Assembly (NCBI GenBank): GCA_016926805.1
Contig: JAFGNV010000058.1
Location: forward strand, 1-53,258
Source of the DNA: Anaerolineae bacterium
GTDB lineage: Bacteria; Chloroflexota; Anaerolineae; 4572-78; J111
Length of the DNA stretch: 53,258 bases
Direction of reading: 5' to 3'
The translations under genes and the position numbers were made by a program. A model generated the notes under the pieces. The model made no database searches. It saw only the letters and a list, made by a program, of their open reading frames with translations, and was not told the DNA's origin. Below are positions 45,074 to 52,549 of this stretch, piece after piece; within the stretch, counting starts at the first letter, position 1; each line of letters opens with the position of its first letter.

Positions 45074-46075
45074 TTACTCTGATTTTCCGCCGGTCTCGAG
45101 CAGCCTTTCCACTTTCTGCACCACCCCGGCTATCACCTCAGTCAATTCTCCTTCAATCGTTGCTCCCGCCGCCGAAGGATGTCCCCCGCCCTTGTAGGCA
45201 ACAGCAATATGATTAACAGCCACGCTGCCGTCGCTGCGTAAGCTAATTTTGACCCGCCCCTGCGAGCGTTCTACCCCAAAGACAACCACCCGTACCCCGC
45301 CAATCTCCTGACCCAGGCTGGCAAATCCATCCAACTCCGAAACTTCCACCCCATACGCTTTGAGCGTGGCTCGATCCAGACCATAGTAGGCTATCTGACC
45401 CCCGGCCGCGGTTTGGATGGAGTCGATGACACGCCCTTTCAAACGCACTCGCCCTAACGAATACTGCTCATAAATCTGGCCGTATATCTCCAGGGGATTG
45501 GCTCCGGCAGCCAGTAGTTCCGCCGTAATGCGGTGAGTCTGGGAGCTGGTTTTGGGAAAACGGAAGTTGCCGGTGTCGGTGATAATGGCGGCGTAAAGCG
45601 AACGAGCCATACTTGCAGATAACGAGCCACCCATCACCCGTAGCAAATCGTAAATAAGTTCGGCGGTGGCTGCCGCCTCCGAATCCACCACCGCCACATC
45701 CACAAAATCTGTGGCCTCAGGATGGTGGTCGATGCAGATTTTCAGCGCCTCAGCTTGGGCCAAAACCTCACCTACCCGTCCCAGCCGCTCCCAACCGCCG
45801 GACGCATCTAGCACGATGATAACCTCGGCTCTTTTGATGAGCGAGGCGTGTTTGGCCTGGGTATATCGCTTGATAGATTTTTGGGGGTCAAGAAAACGAA
45901 ACGCGGGTGGCACCGGGTCACTATTGAGGATGGTGACCTTTTTCCCCAGGTTACGCAGATGCTCGGCCAGGGCCAACTCCGAGCCCAGGGCGTCGCAATC
46001 CGGATTGACGTGCGAGGTAAGCACAAAATTTTGATATTGTTGCATAATCGAGATGATTTTTTGCCACATAGCCAT
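45074..46075 (-). CDS. nrnA: DHH/DHHA1 phosphoesterase, NrnA-like oligoribonuclease/pAp phosphatase
   Basis: 333 residues from ATG 46075. DHH domain: HVNPDCDALGSELAL, IIVLDASG, the namesake IDHHPEATDF and ITDTGNFRFPKTS, giving the metal-binding Asp/His set. DHHA1 domain at the end with GGGHPSAAGAT for substrate binding. NrnA degrades short RNA fragments and removes the 3' phosphate from pAp. The frame is open to a TTG at 46129, but that has its GGAGG only one nt away and lies upstream of the conserved start; ATG 46075 has GGGG eight nt upstream and aligns with the usual beginning (MWQKI). The gene diverges from the flavoprotein gene. Confidence 0.9.
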   Translation of the reverse strand: MAMWQKIISIMQQYQNFVLTSHVNPDCDALGSELALAEHLRNLGKKVTILNSDPVPPAFRFLDPQKSIKRYTQAKHASLIKRAEVIIVLDASGGWERLGRVGEVLAQAEALKICIDHHPEATDFVDVAVVDSEAAATAELIYDLLRVMGGSLSASMARSLYAAIITDTGNFRFPKTSSQTHRITAELLAAGANPLEIYGQIYEQYSLGRVRLKGRVIDSIQTAAGGQIAYYGLDRATLKAYGVEVSELDGFASLGQEIGGVRVVVFGVERSQGRVKISLRSDGSVAVNHIAVAYKGGGHPSAAGATIEGELTEVIAGVVQKVERLLETGGKSE

Positions 46076-46330
46076 AAATTGTGCCCCAACATTGTCAATG
46101 TGGCAATTTTGCCTGGGACAGGGGGCCAAGCCTCCATGTAGAGTTGACCCTATCCCCTATTGCTCCGGTGGAGGTGATGACAAAATCCGGGTTGTCTGTT
46201 ACAATGTCCCTCACCTCGTGATCTGGGTTTTATCATCCGCAACAAAACCATCTGAAACTGATAAATCTGCTGTGCGCGTCGCTTCAACCATAAAACGAAA
46301 CGACTTTTAAATGCGGGGGGCAAGCAAAAA

Positions 46331-47512
46331 ATGTCACAAGCGAGTTTAATGGACGTTGTGATTGTCGGCGCCGGCCCGGCGGGGTTGTCTACCGCCCTGC
46401 ACCTGGTTCAAGCTGACCCGTCGTGGGCGGGGCGGGTGATGGTGCTGGATAAAGCCGTCCATCCCCGCGAAAAACTGTGCGGCGGCGGCATCACCCGCCT
46501 GGGGGAAGATGTGCTGAAAGGGTTGGGGCTGTCGGTTGAGCCGCCCCACGTACCTGTGCGCGAAATACGCTTTATTTTCGGAAATCAGGTATACGCCATC
46601 CACGATGACCCTGTTTTTCGGGTGGTACGCCGGGATGAATTTGACCATTGGCTGGCGCTACAAGCGGAAGGGCGGGGAGTTATAGTGCGCCAGGGAGAGG
46701 CAGTGAAAGCGGTTACCCCGCATGCCGATTATGTCGAAATCATCACCGAGCAGATGACGTTTTACCCCAAAGTGGTGGTGGGAGCAGATGGATCGCGTAG
46801 TTTTGTCCGGCAGGCGCTCAAGTGGGACGACGGCCAACGGATAGCCCGCTTGTTAGAGGTCTTGACTCCGGAGGTGGCCAATGAGCGAGAAGAATTTTGT
46901 AAAGGCGTGGCTGTTTTTGACTTCAGCCGGATGTTAGCCGGTTTGCAGGGTTATTATTGGGATTTTCCCAGTCTGGTTGAGGGCCAACCGGTTATGAATC
47001 GTGGCGTTTTTGACAGCCGCGCCCGGCCAGAACGCTCCCGGGCGGCGTTGAAGCAGGTGTTACGGGAAGCCCTGGCCAAACGGAATCGAAATTTGGCTGA
47101 TTACGGCTTAAAAGGCCATCCGCTCCACTGGTTCGACCCGCACGGGCGTTTTGCCATCCCCCACATCATCCTGGCCGGTGACGCCGCCGGAGTGGATCCA
47201 ATGTTGGGCGAAGGCATCTCCTTTGCCCTAGCCTACGGTGAGGCAGCCGCTGCCGCCATTGTCGATGCGTTTGCCTGCCAGAACTTTGGTTTCGCCGATT
47301 ATCGAGAGCGCATTTTGGCCCACCCCATCCTGTCCCAACTCCGGCTGCGGACCATTGCGGCGCGGATTGCCTATCGCTTCAAATCACCTCGCCTGGTGAG
47401 ATGGTTGTGGCAATTGGCCCCCCTTATTGTTCGCGGGATGGCCTGGTACAAACCTGATTGCATCCCGGTCAACGATCGCCGGTTAATCCGGGTGAACAAC
47501 GAGCCGGAATAA
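46331..47512 (+). CDS. FAD-dependent oxidoreductase, geranylgeranyl-reductase family
   Basis: 393 residues of a PHBH-fold flavoprotein: dinucleotide motif VVIVGAGPAGLSTALHL, the family signature PREKLCGGGIT near residue 45, VVGADGSRSFVRQAL and the second FAD motif ILAGDAAGVDPMLGEGISFA. PxxKxCGG enzymes reduce isoprenoid double bonds, for example in menaquinone tails or archaeal-type lipids. With menA elsewhere in the window a quinone-tail role is possible, but this is inference. GGGGGG stands 10 nt before ATG 46331. It converges with the pRiA4b-like gene, only 8 bp apart. The 255 bp upstream region to nrnA shows no clear promoter. Confidence 0.87.
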   Translation: MSQASLMDVVIVGAGPAGLSTALHLVQADPSWAGRVMVLDKAVHPREKLCGGGITRLGEDVLKGLGLSVEPPHVPVREIRFIFGNQVYAIHDDPVFRVVRRDEFDHWLALQAEGRGVIVRQGEAVKAVTPHADYVEIITEQMTFYPKVVVGADGSRSFVRQALKWDDGQRIARLLEVLTPEVANEREEFCKGVAVFDFSRMLAGLQGYYWDFPSLVEGQPVMNRGVFDSRARPERSRAALKQVLREALAKRNRNLADYGLKGHPLHWFDPHGRFAIPHIILAGDAAGVDPMLGEGISFALAYGEAAAAAIVDAFACQNFGFADYRERILAHPILSQLRLRTIAARIAYRFKSPRLVRWLWQLAPLIVRGMAWYKPDCIPVNDRRLIRVNNEPE

Positions 47513-47520
47513 GGTTATCC

Positions 47521-48204
47521 TCAATAGGGCGGCTCTGCCGGCCCGGAATAACCACACATCCCCACGCGCGGCGAATTGACCAGGGGCATTGGTTCACCGT
47601 AATCATCGTGTGGGTGGTTTTCGGCGTGTTTGTCGCACAGCGTCCCCGGCTCATCGAATTCATACACGCATTCCAGACACAGCCAGGTAGCCGGTTGGCC
47701 ACATTCCACACATTCCACTTCCGGTTGAAGATTGCGGGCCATCAGGGTGATGGGATGAGCGGTGAGTGGTTTGCCTTCACGCACGCCGACGGCTTTGACC
47801 AAAGTTTCCGAGGAGGTGCCAAAATCGTAGATGTGGGTCAATTCCACCCCCGGCCGGAATACCCGATCGATCCGGGTTCTCATCGCAATCTCGTCGCCGC
47901 TCCAACCCCCAATCGAGAACTGGCTCAGATGTCCGCAACACTCCAACCAGATGGCCCGTAAATAGTAATCCAAATCCTTCAGGGTCGCTGAGCCGTTCAT
48001 TTCCAGATGCAGCCAGAAATCAGACAGGTAAGCATCTTGCACCCGCAAATGAAAAAGCTTTTCGCTTTTGCCGGGCTTTTGGTTGGCCGCTTTGATAACT
48101 GCCTGACGTTCTGCACAACTGGACAGGTGTTTGCTGAGGCCACCTTTAGCCATGTCCCGTCCACAAAAAGCACAGTTGCCATGCGATTGTTTTCTTCGCG
48201 CCAT
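47521..48204 (-). CDS. pRiA4b ORF-3-like domain protein with zinc-finger ends
   Basis: 227 residues from ATG 48204, which follows AGGAGGT. The frame is open to 48342 but the extra part overlaps the hydrolase gene and lacks support. N-terminus: CAFCGRDMAKGGLSKHLSSC, a possible Cys/His zinc finger. Middle: a plasmid pRiA4b ORF-3-like fold, with FHLRVQDAYLSDFWLHLEM, TLKDLDYYLRAIWLECCGHL, SQF and IYDFGTSSETLVKAV. C-terminus: CVECGQPATWLCLECVYEF and CDKHAENHPHDD, another metal site. The family is found on plasmids, in transposons and in chromosomes without a known role. Confidence 0.8.
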   Translation of the reverse strand: MARRKQSHGNCAFCGRDMAKGGLSKHLSSCAERQAVIKAANQKPGKSEKLFHLRVQDAYLSDFWLHLEMNGSATLKDLDYYLRAIWLECCGHLSQFSIGGWSGDEIAMRTRIDRVFRPGVELTHIYDFGTSSETLVKAVGVREGKPLTAHPITLMARNLQPEVECVECGQPATWLCLECVYEFDEPGTLCDKHAENHPHDDYGEPMPLVNSPRVGMCGYSGPAEPPY

Positions 48205-48320
48205 TTCGATTCCACCTCCTGGTTTGATAGATAATTCTCCGGCTAAAAACTGTGCTCCCATTATAAGACGGCCAATGATTTCTGTAAATTTCCAGCAATC
48301 GAAAACCGAGGTCAGTGGTC

Positions 48321-48959
48321 TTATTGCGGCGCCACCAAACATTTATCGCCTAATACCTCCAGTACAATCCTGGCCACTTCCGCCGAGTTCATAATGAAGG
48401 CGTGCGTGGCCGGCACCAGAATCACTCTGTAATTCTCTCCCAGCTCAGTCTCTTGCACCGACAGAATGGAATCATTGACCGTTTCAGCGCCAAAAATGGC
48501 TTGCTGCAGAAATCCATTCACGCCCCTGGTTCCGGCGATGATCGTTGTCGGTACGGTCGGTAAGGGCAACCTCTCATAAAAAGCGTCGTCCGCCAATTTG
48601 CAGCCGCAATCCCAGGTAATCCACCAATAAAGTGGATTGGGGCGCATGATTTTGGCAATGCGCGGGGGCTGGTTGGGGGGAGCCAGCATCACCAGGTGTT
48701 GCGGCGGATGGCCGGCCAGAGCGGGCAGCGCAGCCCGGGCAATGATACCCCCCAGCGAGTGACTCACCATAACATACGGCTCATCGCCAAGATCATCACA
48801 AATAGTCCTGACAAATCGCGCCACAATATCATCAAACATCTGAAAATAGCTGGCGTAGCCAAAATAATGAACCTGGTATTGCCGCTGGTTCAGTCGCCAG
48901 CCCAGCAAAGCCATCGACAGGGGAGTGCGCCCCTGTCCGTGAATGAGCATAATATGCAT
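48321..48959 (-). CDS. Alpha/beta hydrolase, lipase-like
   Basis: 212 residues of an alpha/beta hydrolase without signal peptide. The N-terminus MLIHGQGRTPLSM gives the oxyanion region, the nucleophile elbow is VSHSLGGIIARAAL (Ser in SxG), and the His is in VPATHAFIMNS; an acid residue may be in AETVNDSILS, the place where related lipases have ND(G)xV. The PGAP1/lipase-like fold suggests an esterase; substrate unknown. It follows the zinc-ribbon membrane protein by 12 bp on the same strand, so the two form an operon. Confidence 0.83.
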   Translation of the reverse strand: MHIMLIHGQGRTPLSMALLGWRLNQRQYQVHYFGYASYFQMFDDIVARFVRTICDDLGDEPYVMVSHSLGGIIARAALPALAGHPPQHLVMLAPPNQPPRIAKIMRPNPLYWWITWDCGCKLADDAFYERLPLPTVPTTIIAGTRGVNGFLQQAIFGAETVNDSILSVQETELGENYRVILVPATHAFIMNSAEVARIVLEVLGDKCLVAPQ

Positions 48960-48971
48960 AGGAGAACCACC

Positions 48972-49313
48972 TCAGTTATTAACTTTCTTTAACACCGCTG
49001 CCCTGGTCCTTTGCTGGCAATTTGGGCATTTCAGGTATTTCCAGCCTTCTGCTTTACCGATGCCGTGAGGGCTTACCAGATCGGTCAGAGCAGATATTTC
49101 AAATTCATGCCCGCAATTAGCGCAGCGATAAGCAAATTGTTTGGCGTGCCAGCTCACCAGCCAAAATAATCCGCCAATAACCAGCGCCAGCCAAACATAC
49201 CAGTAGGCGGGCAACAAGAAAATTGCCCCGACGATGATAATAGCCACAAACACGACAACAAAGACAATTGTTTTGAGCCAATCCTGCCCGGTTGTTTTCT
49301 GAAATTGCGACAT
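48972..49313 (-). CDS. Small membrane protein with C-terminal zinc ribbon
   Basis: 113 residues with two adjacent membrane segments (IVFVVVFVAIIIVGAIFLL and YVWLALVIGGLFWLVSW), then a cytoplasmic zinc ribbon with CANCGHEFEIS and CPNCQQRTRAAVL. No family with a known job was recognised. AGGGAAC precedes ATG 49313, and a TATAAT (49343-49348, minus) suggests its own promoter, which lies next to the yqaE terminator. It is first in a probable operon with the hydrolase. Confidence 0.8.
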   Translation of the reverse strand: MSQFQKTTGQDWLKTIVFVVVFVAIIIVGAIFLLPAYWYVWLALVIGGLFWLVSWHAKQFAYRCANCGHEFEISALTDLVSPHGIGKAEGWKYLKCPNCQQRTRAAVLKKVNN

Positions 49314-49350
49314 GTTCCCTTCCGATATCGAGCCAATTTGATATTATACA

Positions 49351-49383
49351 AAAAAGTGCAGGTCAACATGGCCTGCACTTTTT
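49351..49383. terminator. Bidirectional intrinsic terminator after yqaE
   Basis: AAAAAGTGCAGG (49351-49362) pairs perfectly with CCTGCACTTTTT (49372-49383) around a 9-nt loop. On the minus strand it follows the yqaE stop by 14 bp and ends in a T-run, so it should end the yqaE transcript. Confidence 0.82.
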
Positions 49384-49397
49384 CTTTATCAGGTTAT

Positions 49398-49556
49398 TTA
49401 CGCCGGGTTCATCGAGCCAAGCACCAGCGCACCAATGACTCCCGGTATCCAGCCCATCGTGGTCAACAAAATAACTACCAGGATGGCCCCACAGCCTTTG
49501 TCTAGCACGGCCAGAGGCGGCAACAAAATGGCTAACAATATTCTCAAACAACTCAT
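49398..49556 (-). CDS. yqaE: YqaE/Pmp3-family membrane protein (52 aa)
   Basis: A 52-residue proteolipid. The minus-strand frame from ATG 49556 to TAA 49398 begins MSCLRILLAILLPPLAVLDK, continues with GCGAILVVILLTTMGWIPGV and ends IGALVLGSMNPA. The PPLAVLDKGCG loop between two hydrophobic segments and the GWIPGVI turn are the hallmarks of the Pmp3/YqaE/stress-induced hydrophobic peptide family, which is linked to salt and membrane-potential stress. GTAGGGT lies 6 nt before the ATG. A strong terminator follows. It is too short for many gene finders, and an overlapping unrelated frame hides it. Confidence 0.92.
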   Translation of the reverse strand: MSCLRILLAILLPPLAVLDKGCGAILVVILLTTMGWIPGVIGALVLGSMNPA

Positions 49557-49732
49557 CTTTTTACCCTACTTTCTCCACATGTCAGGTAAAACCCGTTCTC
49601 TCGCAGGCCCTCGCCGCGCAGCGCAGGGCGGGAAAACACGTTTCTGTTTTTTGTTCTTGATATACACTACGAGTATGAGGGTAAAAAGTTGTAAGTAAAC
49701 GGACTTTGCAGGTCTGCCTGCGATAGTCAGCC

Positions 49733-49765
49733 AGACCCTCAAGGTCTCAAAGACCTTGAGGGTCT
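49733..49765. repeat. Perfect palindrome 3' of the beta-helix gene
   Basis: AGACCCTCAAGGTCT (49733-49747) pairs perfectly with AGACCTTGAGGGTCT (49751-49765) around CAA. It lies 14 bp after the stop of the minus-strand gene at 49779. It is one of three similar hairpins in 3 kb, each directly 3' of a gene. No U-run follows. Confidence 0.75.
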
Positions 49766-49778
49766 TTACGTTTCTCGC

Positions 49779-51296
49779 TTACGGCCCAACATTTTTGAGA
49801 ATAACAGGGAGATAGTTATAGCGATATTGTTGGTCCTGTGTCTTCTCATACGCGCCGATGTCGCAATGCGCGCCCTGGGGCCGGGCCACGCCGCGCTGGT
49901 CGGTGGAGAGGCAGGTGGCGTCGTTGCCCGCGTCCAGGGCCGCCGAGCCGGGCAACAGGGCGTGGGTGAAGGTCGCCTGTCCTGAACTTGTCGAAGGGCC
50001 GCCGTTATTGGCCAGGGGGCCGAGGTAAATGGTTGAACTGTTGATGAAGCCGGGACAGGTAGCATCGTTGGCCAGGTTATGGTCGCTGCCGTTGAACGTG
50101 CCGCCGCTAATGGTACAATTGGCGGTATCGTTGTAAGCGACAATGGTGTTGCTGATGGTCATGGTTCCGTCTTCCAGCCAGAGGCCATCCCGCCCGCCGC
50201 CCGAATAGGCCGCTGTGTTGGAGACAATGGTGCTGTTGATAATCAAGGATATCCCCTCCCATTGGTCAATGGCCCCGCCACCATACCAATCAGTGGTACC
50301 TGTAGCTGAATTGCCGGAGAGGGTACTATTCTGCACGTTGACCGTACCACCGGCGATTTCAATGCCGCCGCCGTAATCGGCCGAGTTGCCGGAGAGGGTG
50401 CTGCTGATTACGGTCAGCGTCCCCCCTTCGTGGTAGATGCCGCCACCGTCAAAAGCCAAGTTGCCGGAGAGAGTGCTGTTTTGCACGCTGACTGTATCAC
50501 CAATATTGAAGGTGTAGATGCCCCCACCCTGGTCAGAAGCCAAGTTGCCGGAGAGGGTGCTGCTAATCACGGTCAATGTGCCCCCCCAGACGGAGATGCC
50601 ACCACCCCACCAATTGGCTGAGTTACCGGAGAGGGTACTATTCTGCACGCTGACCGTGCCAGCATAGTTATAGATGCCGCCACCATCGTCAGACGAGTTA
50701 CCGGAGAAGGTACTACTGATTACGGTCAGCATATCCATGTTGTGGTAGATACCGCCGCCCTGGCCAGAGGTCGAGTTGCCGGAGAAGATACCGCTGATTA
50801 CGGTCAGCGTACCATTGTTGTAGATGCCACCGCCCTGGCCAGAGGCCGAGTTGCCGGAGAGGGTACTGCTGATTATAGTCAGCGTACCATAGTTGTTGTA
50901 GATGCCACCGCCATAGTCGGCCGTACCGCTAACAATACTGAGGTGGGTCAGGGTGGCAATGGCTGTGTTTTGAATGTAAAACACCCGCACATCGGGGCTG
51001 CCATCGCCGCCGCTGTCGCCGCTGACCGTGACCGCGTGGCCGCTGCCGTCAATGGTCAGGCGCTTGTCAATAACCAAGGTGCTGTTCAAGTAAATAGTGT
51101 AATCGCCGTTAAAGGTGATCGTGTCGCCGTCGCTGGCGTCGGCAATGGCCTGGCGCAGAGAGCCGGGGTCGCTGTCGCTGGCATTGGTGACAAGGTGATT
51201 GTCGGCGCGGGCCACTTGCGCCGCCAGCATAAAGCCTACAATGAACAAAATAGGCAAGAGGATAATGATTAAACATTGAGTGATTCGCTTTAGCAT
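49779..51296 (-). CDS. Secreted right-handed beta-helix protein with choice-of-anchor Q-type end
   Basis: 505 residues from ATG 51296, with AGGAGGG seven nt upstream; the frame is open to 51356 through a palindrome, which I reject. Signal peptide about 1-31 (LIIILLPILFIVGFMLAAQV, then ARAD). NLVTNASDSDPGSLRQAI-type opening, then about ten parallel beta-helix turns with STLSGNSA and GGGIYN motifs, as in polymorphic-outer-membrane-repeat and pectin-lyase-fold proteins. The end has LANNGGP, THALLPGSAALDAG and DQRGVARPQG, the choice-of-anchor Q signature. It ends NYLPVILKNVGP, like the S8 protease tail. Seven residues STSSGQA (49974-49994) are a repeat-derived insert between GGP and TFTHAL. No catalytic residues were recognised; an adhesin or surface role is likely. 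Confidence 0.87.
   Translation of the reverse strand: MLKRITQCLIIILLPILFIVGFMLAAQVARADNHLVTNASDSDPGSLRQAIADASDGDTITFNGDYTIYLNSTLVIDKRLTIDGSGHAVTVSGDSGGDGSPDVRVFYIQNTAIATLTHLSIVSGTADYGGGIYNNYGTLTIISSTLSGNSASGQGGGIYNNGTLTVISGIFSGNSTSGQGGGIYHNMDMLTVISSTFSGNSSDDGGGIYNYAGTVSVQNSTLSGNSANWWGGGISVWGGTLTVISSTLSGNLASDQGGGIYTFNIGDTVSVQNSTLSGNLAFDGGGIYHEGGTLTVISSTLSGNSADYGGGIEIAGGTVNVQNSTLSGNSATGTTDWYGGGAIDQWEGISLIINSTIVSNTAAYSGGGRDGLWLEDGTMTISNTIVAYNDTANCTISGGTFNGSDHNLANDATCPGFINSSTIYLGPLANNGGPSTSSGQATFTHALLPGSAALDAGNDATCLSTDQRGVARPQGAHCDIGAYEKTQDQQYRYNYLPVILKNVGP
49974..49994 (-). repeat. 21-bp in-frame repeat insertion (encodes STSSGQA)
   Basis: On the minus strand the gene reads CCTTCGACAAGTTCAGGACA here, a palindrome-like repeat found dispersed in many bacterial genomes. 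Related anchor-Q proteins read NGGP followed directly by T(F/P)THALL; here seven codons are added without breaking the frame. Confidence 0.6.
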
Positions 51297-51319
51297 GGAT
51301 ATTCCCTCCTGGCTAATCC

Positions 51320-51352
51320 AGACCTCACAGGTTTTTAAAACCTGTGAGGTCT
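51320..51352. repeat. Perfect palindrome 3' of the DHOD-like gene
   Basis: AGACCTCACAGGTTTT (51320-51335) pairs perfectly with AAAACCTGTGAGGTCT (51337-51352) around a single T. It lies 14 bp after the stop of the gene at 51366 and 24 bp before the start of the beta-helix gene. A run of T inside the stem could allow termination. Confidence 0.78.
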
Positions 51353-51365
51353 TCATACCGCGTTT

Positions 51366-52379
51366 TTACCTCATTTGCCCGGCCGGGTCAGGCTTCCAGG
51401 AATGGAGCACTTTCATGTAGTTGGCTCGCTCAAAGGCGGCGGGTTCGGCCACGTTCTTTTGGCTCATGCTGCCCTGCATCTGGGCCACGGAGTCGTATTC
51501 ACCCTCGTCCATCCACTCTCGCATCTCGTCCAGGATAACGCCAATGCGCTCGATCCCATTCCGTAACAGTTCGGACGTCATCATCGTCACCCTGGCTCCG
51601 GCCATCAACCCCTTCAACACATCCAGGTACGTATGCACACCGCTGGTGATGGCAAAATCTACCGGCACCCGGCCATACAGGATTGCTACCCAGCGCAACG
51701 GCAGGCGCAGTTCGTTGGAGTTGCTCAACACCAGGTTGGGTACCACCTCAAGACGTTCCAGGTCAAGGTCAGGCTGATAGAAGCGGTTGAATAACACCAG
51801 CGCGTCGGCCCCGGCCTCGGCCAGGCGCTGGGCCATGTTAACGGTAGCGCTAAAGTAAGGGTTAAGTTTAACCGCCACCGGAATCGAAATACTGCTTTTG
51901 ACATCCTTGACGATGTCCACATACATCTGCTCCACCTCGCTGCCGGTCATCTTGATGCTGGTAGGGATGTAATAAATATTCAATTCCAGGCCATTGGCCC
52001 CGGCCTGCTCGATTTTTTGGGCATACTCAATCCAGCCGCCGCTGGAAACGCCGTTGAGGCTGCCAATGACGGGAATATCTACGGCTGCTTTGGCTTGCCG
52101 GATTAATTCCAAATACCCGTCCGGACCAACGTTGTAAGATTCAGCCTCGGGAAAATAAGTCAAGGCTTCGGCAAAGCTCTCTTCGCCGTAGCTTAAAAAA
52201 TGGTCCAACTGCTCGCTCTCGCCGATTATCTGCTCTTCAAAAAGAGAGTACATTACCACGGCCGACGCGCCCGCGTCTTCCATTTTTCGAATGTTGTTAA
52301 TGTCCTCCGATAATGGTGAGGCCGAAGGCACAAGTGGATTTTTGAGGGTCATCCCCATGTAGGTAGTGGTTAAATCCAT
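51366..52379 (-). CDS. Dihydroorotate-dehydrogenase-like protein
   Basis: 337 residues of a flavin-binding TIM barrel related to DHODase and Pre[75 protein letters not shown] and [19 protein letters not shown]. Compared with true PyrD, the Asn-rich active-site loop and the catalytic base are changed, so orotate synthesis is unlikely. In many anaerobes this gene lies directly beside nifJ, as here, and may act with the ferredoxin system. AAAGGAG precedes ATG 52379. Palindromes flank both ends. Confidence 0.85.
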   Translation of the reverse strand: MDLTTTYMGMTLKNPLVPSASPLSEDINNIRKMEDAGASAVVMYSLFEEQIIGESEQLDHFLSYGEESFAEALTYFPEAESYNVGPDGYLELIRQAKAAVDIPVIGSLNGVSSGGWIEYAQKIEQAGANGLELNIYYIPTSIKMTGSEVEQMYVDIVKDVKSSISIPVAVKLNPYFSATVNMAQRLAEAGADALVLFNRFYQPDLDLERLEVVPNLVLSNSNELRLPLRWVAILYGRVPVDFAITSGVHTYLDVLKGLMAGARVTMMTSELLRNGIERIGVILDEMREWMDEGEYDSVAQMQGSMSQKNVAEPAAFERANYMKVLHSWKPDPAGQMR

Positions 52380-52490
52380 AGCTTAATCTCCTTTAATGGT
52401 AAGACAACTATAGGTCGCTCCAGGCAGCATGACTTCCTGGTTGCAAAGGGGGTCACATTTTAACGCCACTTACAATTCCAGCCAAAGAAC

Positions 52491-52539
52491 AAGACCTCAA
52501 AGGTTTTGCCGACGAATGTCGGACAACCTTTGAGGTCTT
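52491..52539. repeat. Palindrome 3' of nifJ with nested hairpin
   Basis: AAGACCTCAAAGGTT (52491-52505) pairs perfectly with AACCTTTGAGGTCTT (52525-52539); inside, CCGAC and GTCGG form a second stem. It lies 11 bp after the nifJ stop. The arm sequence is close to the palindrome at 51320-51352. Confidence 0.75.
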
Positions 52540-52549
52540 AATCAACCAA

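Noticed and set aside
48204..48342. Longer N-terminus of the pRiA4b-like protein
   Set aside because: It would overlap the hydrolase gene end, and ATG 48204 has a strong AGGAGGT.
50270..50900. Regular direct repeats of about 60-75 bp, at first sight CRISPR- or satellite-like
   Set aside because: They are the codons of beta-helix turns (STLSGNSA, GGGIYN) in one long open frame.
51296..51356. Longer N-terminus of the beta-helix protein
   Set aside because: It would be encoded by a perfect palindrome and would bury the signal peptide; ATG 51296 has AGGAGGG.
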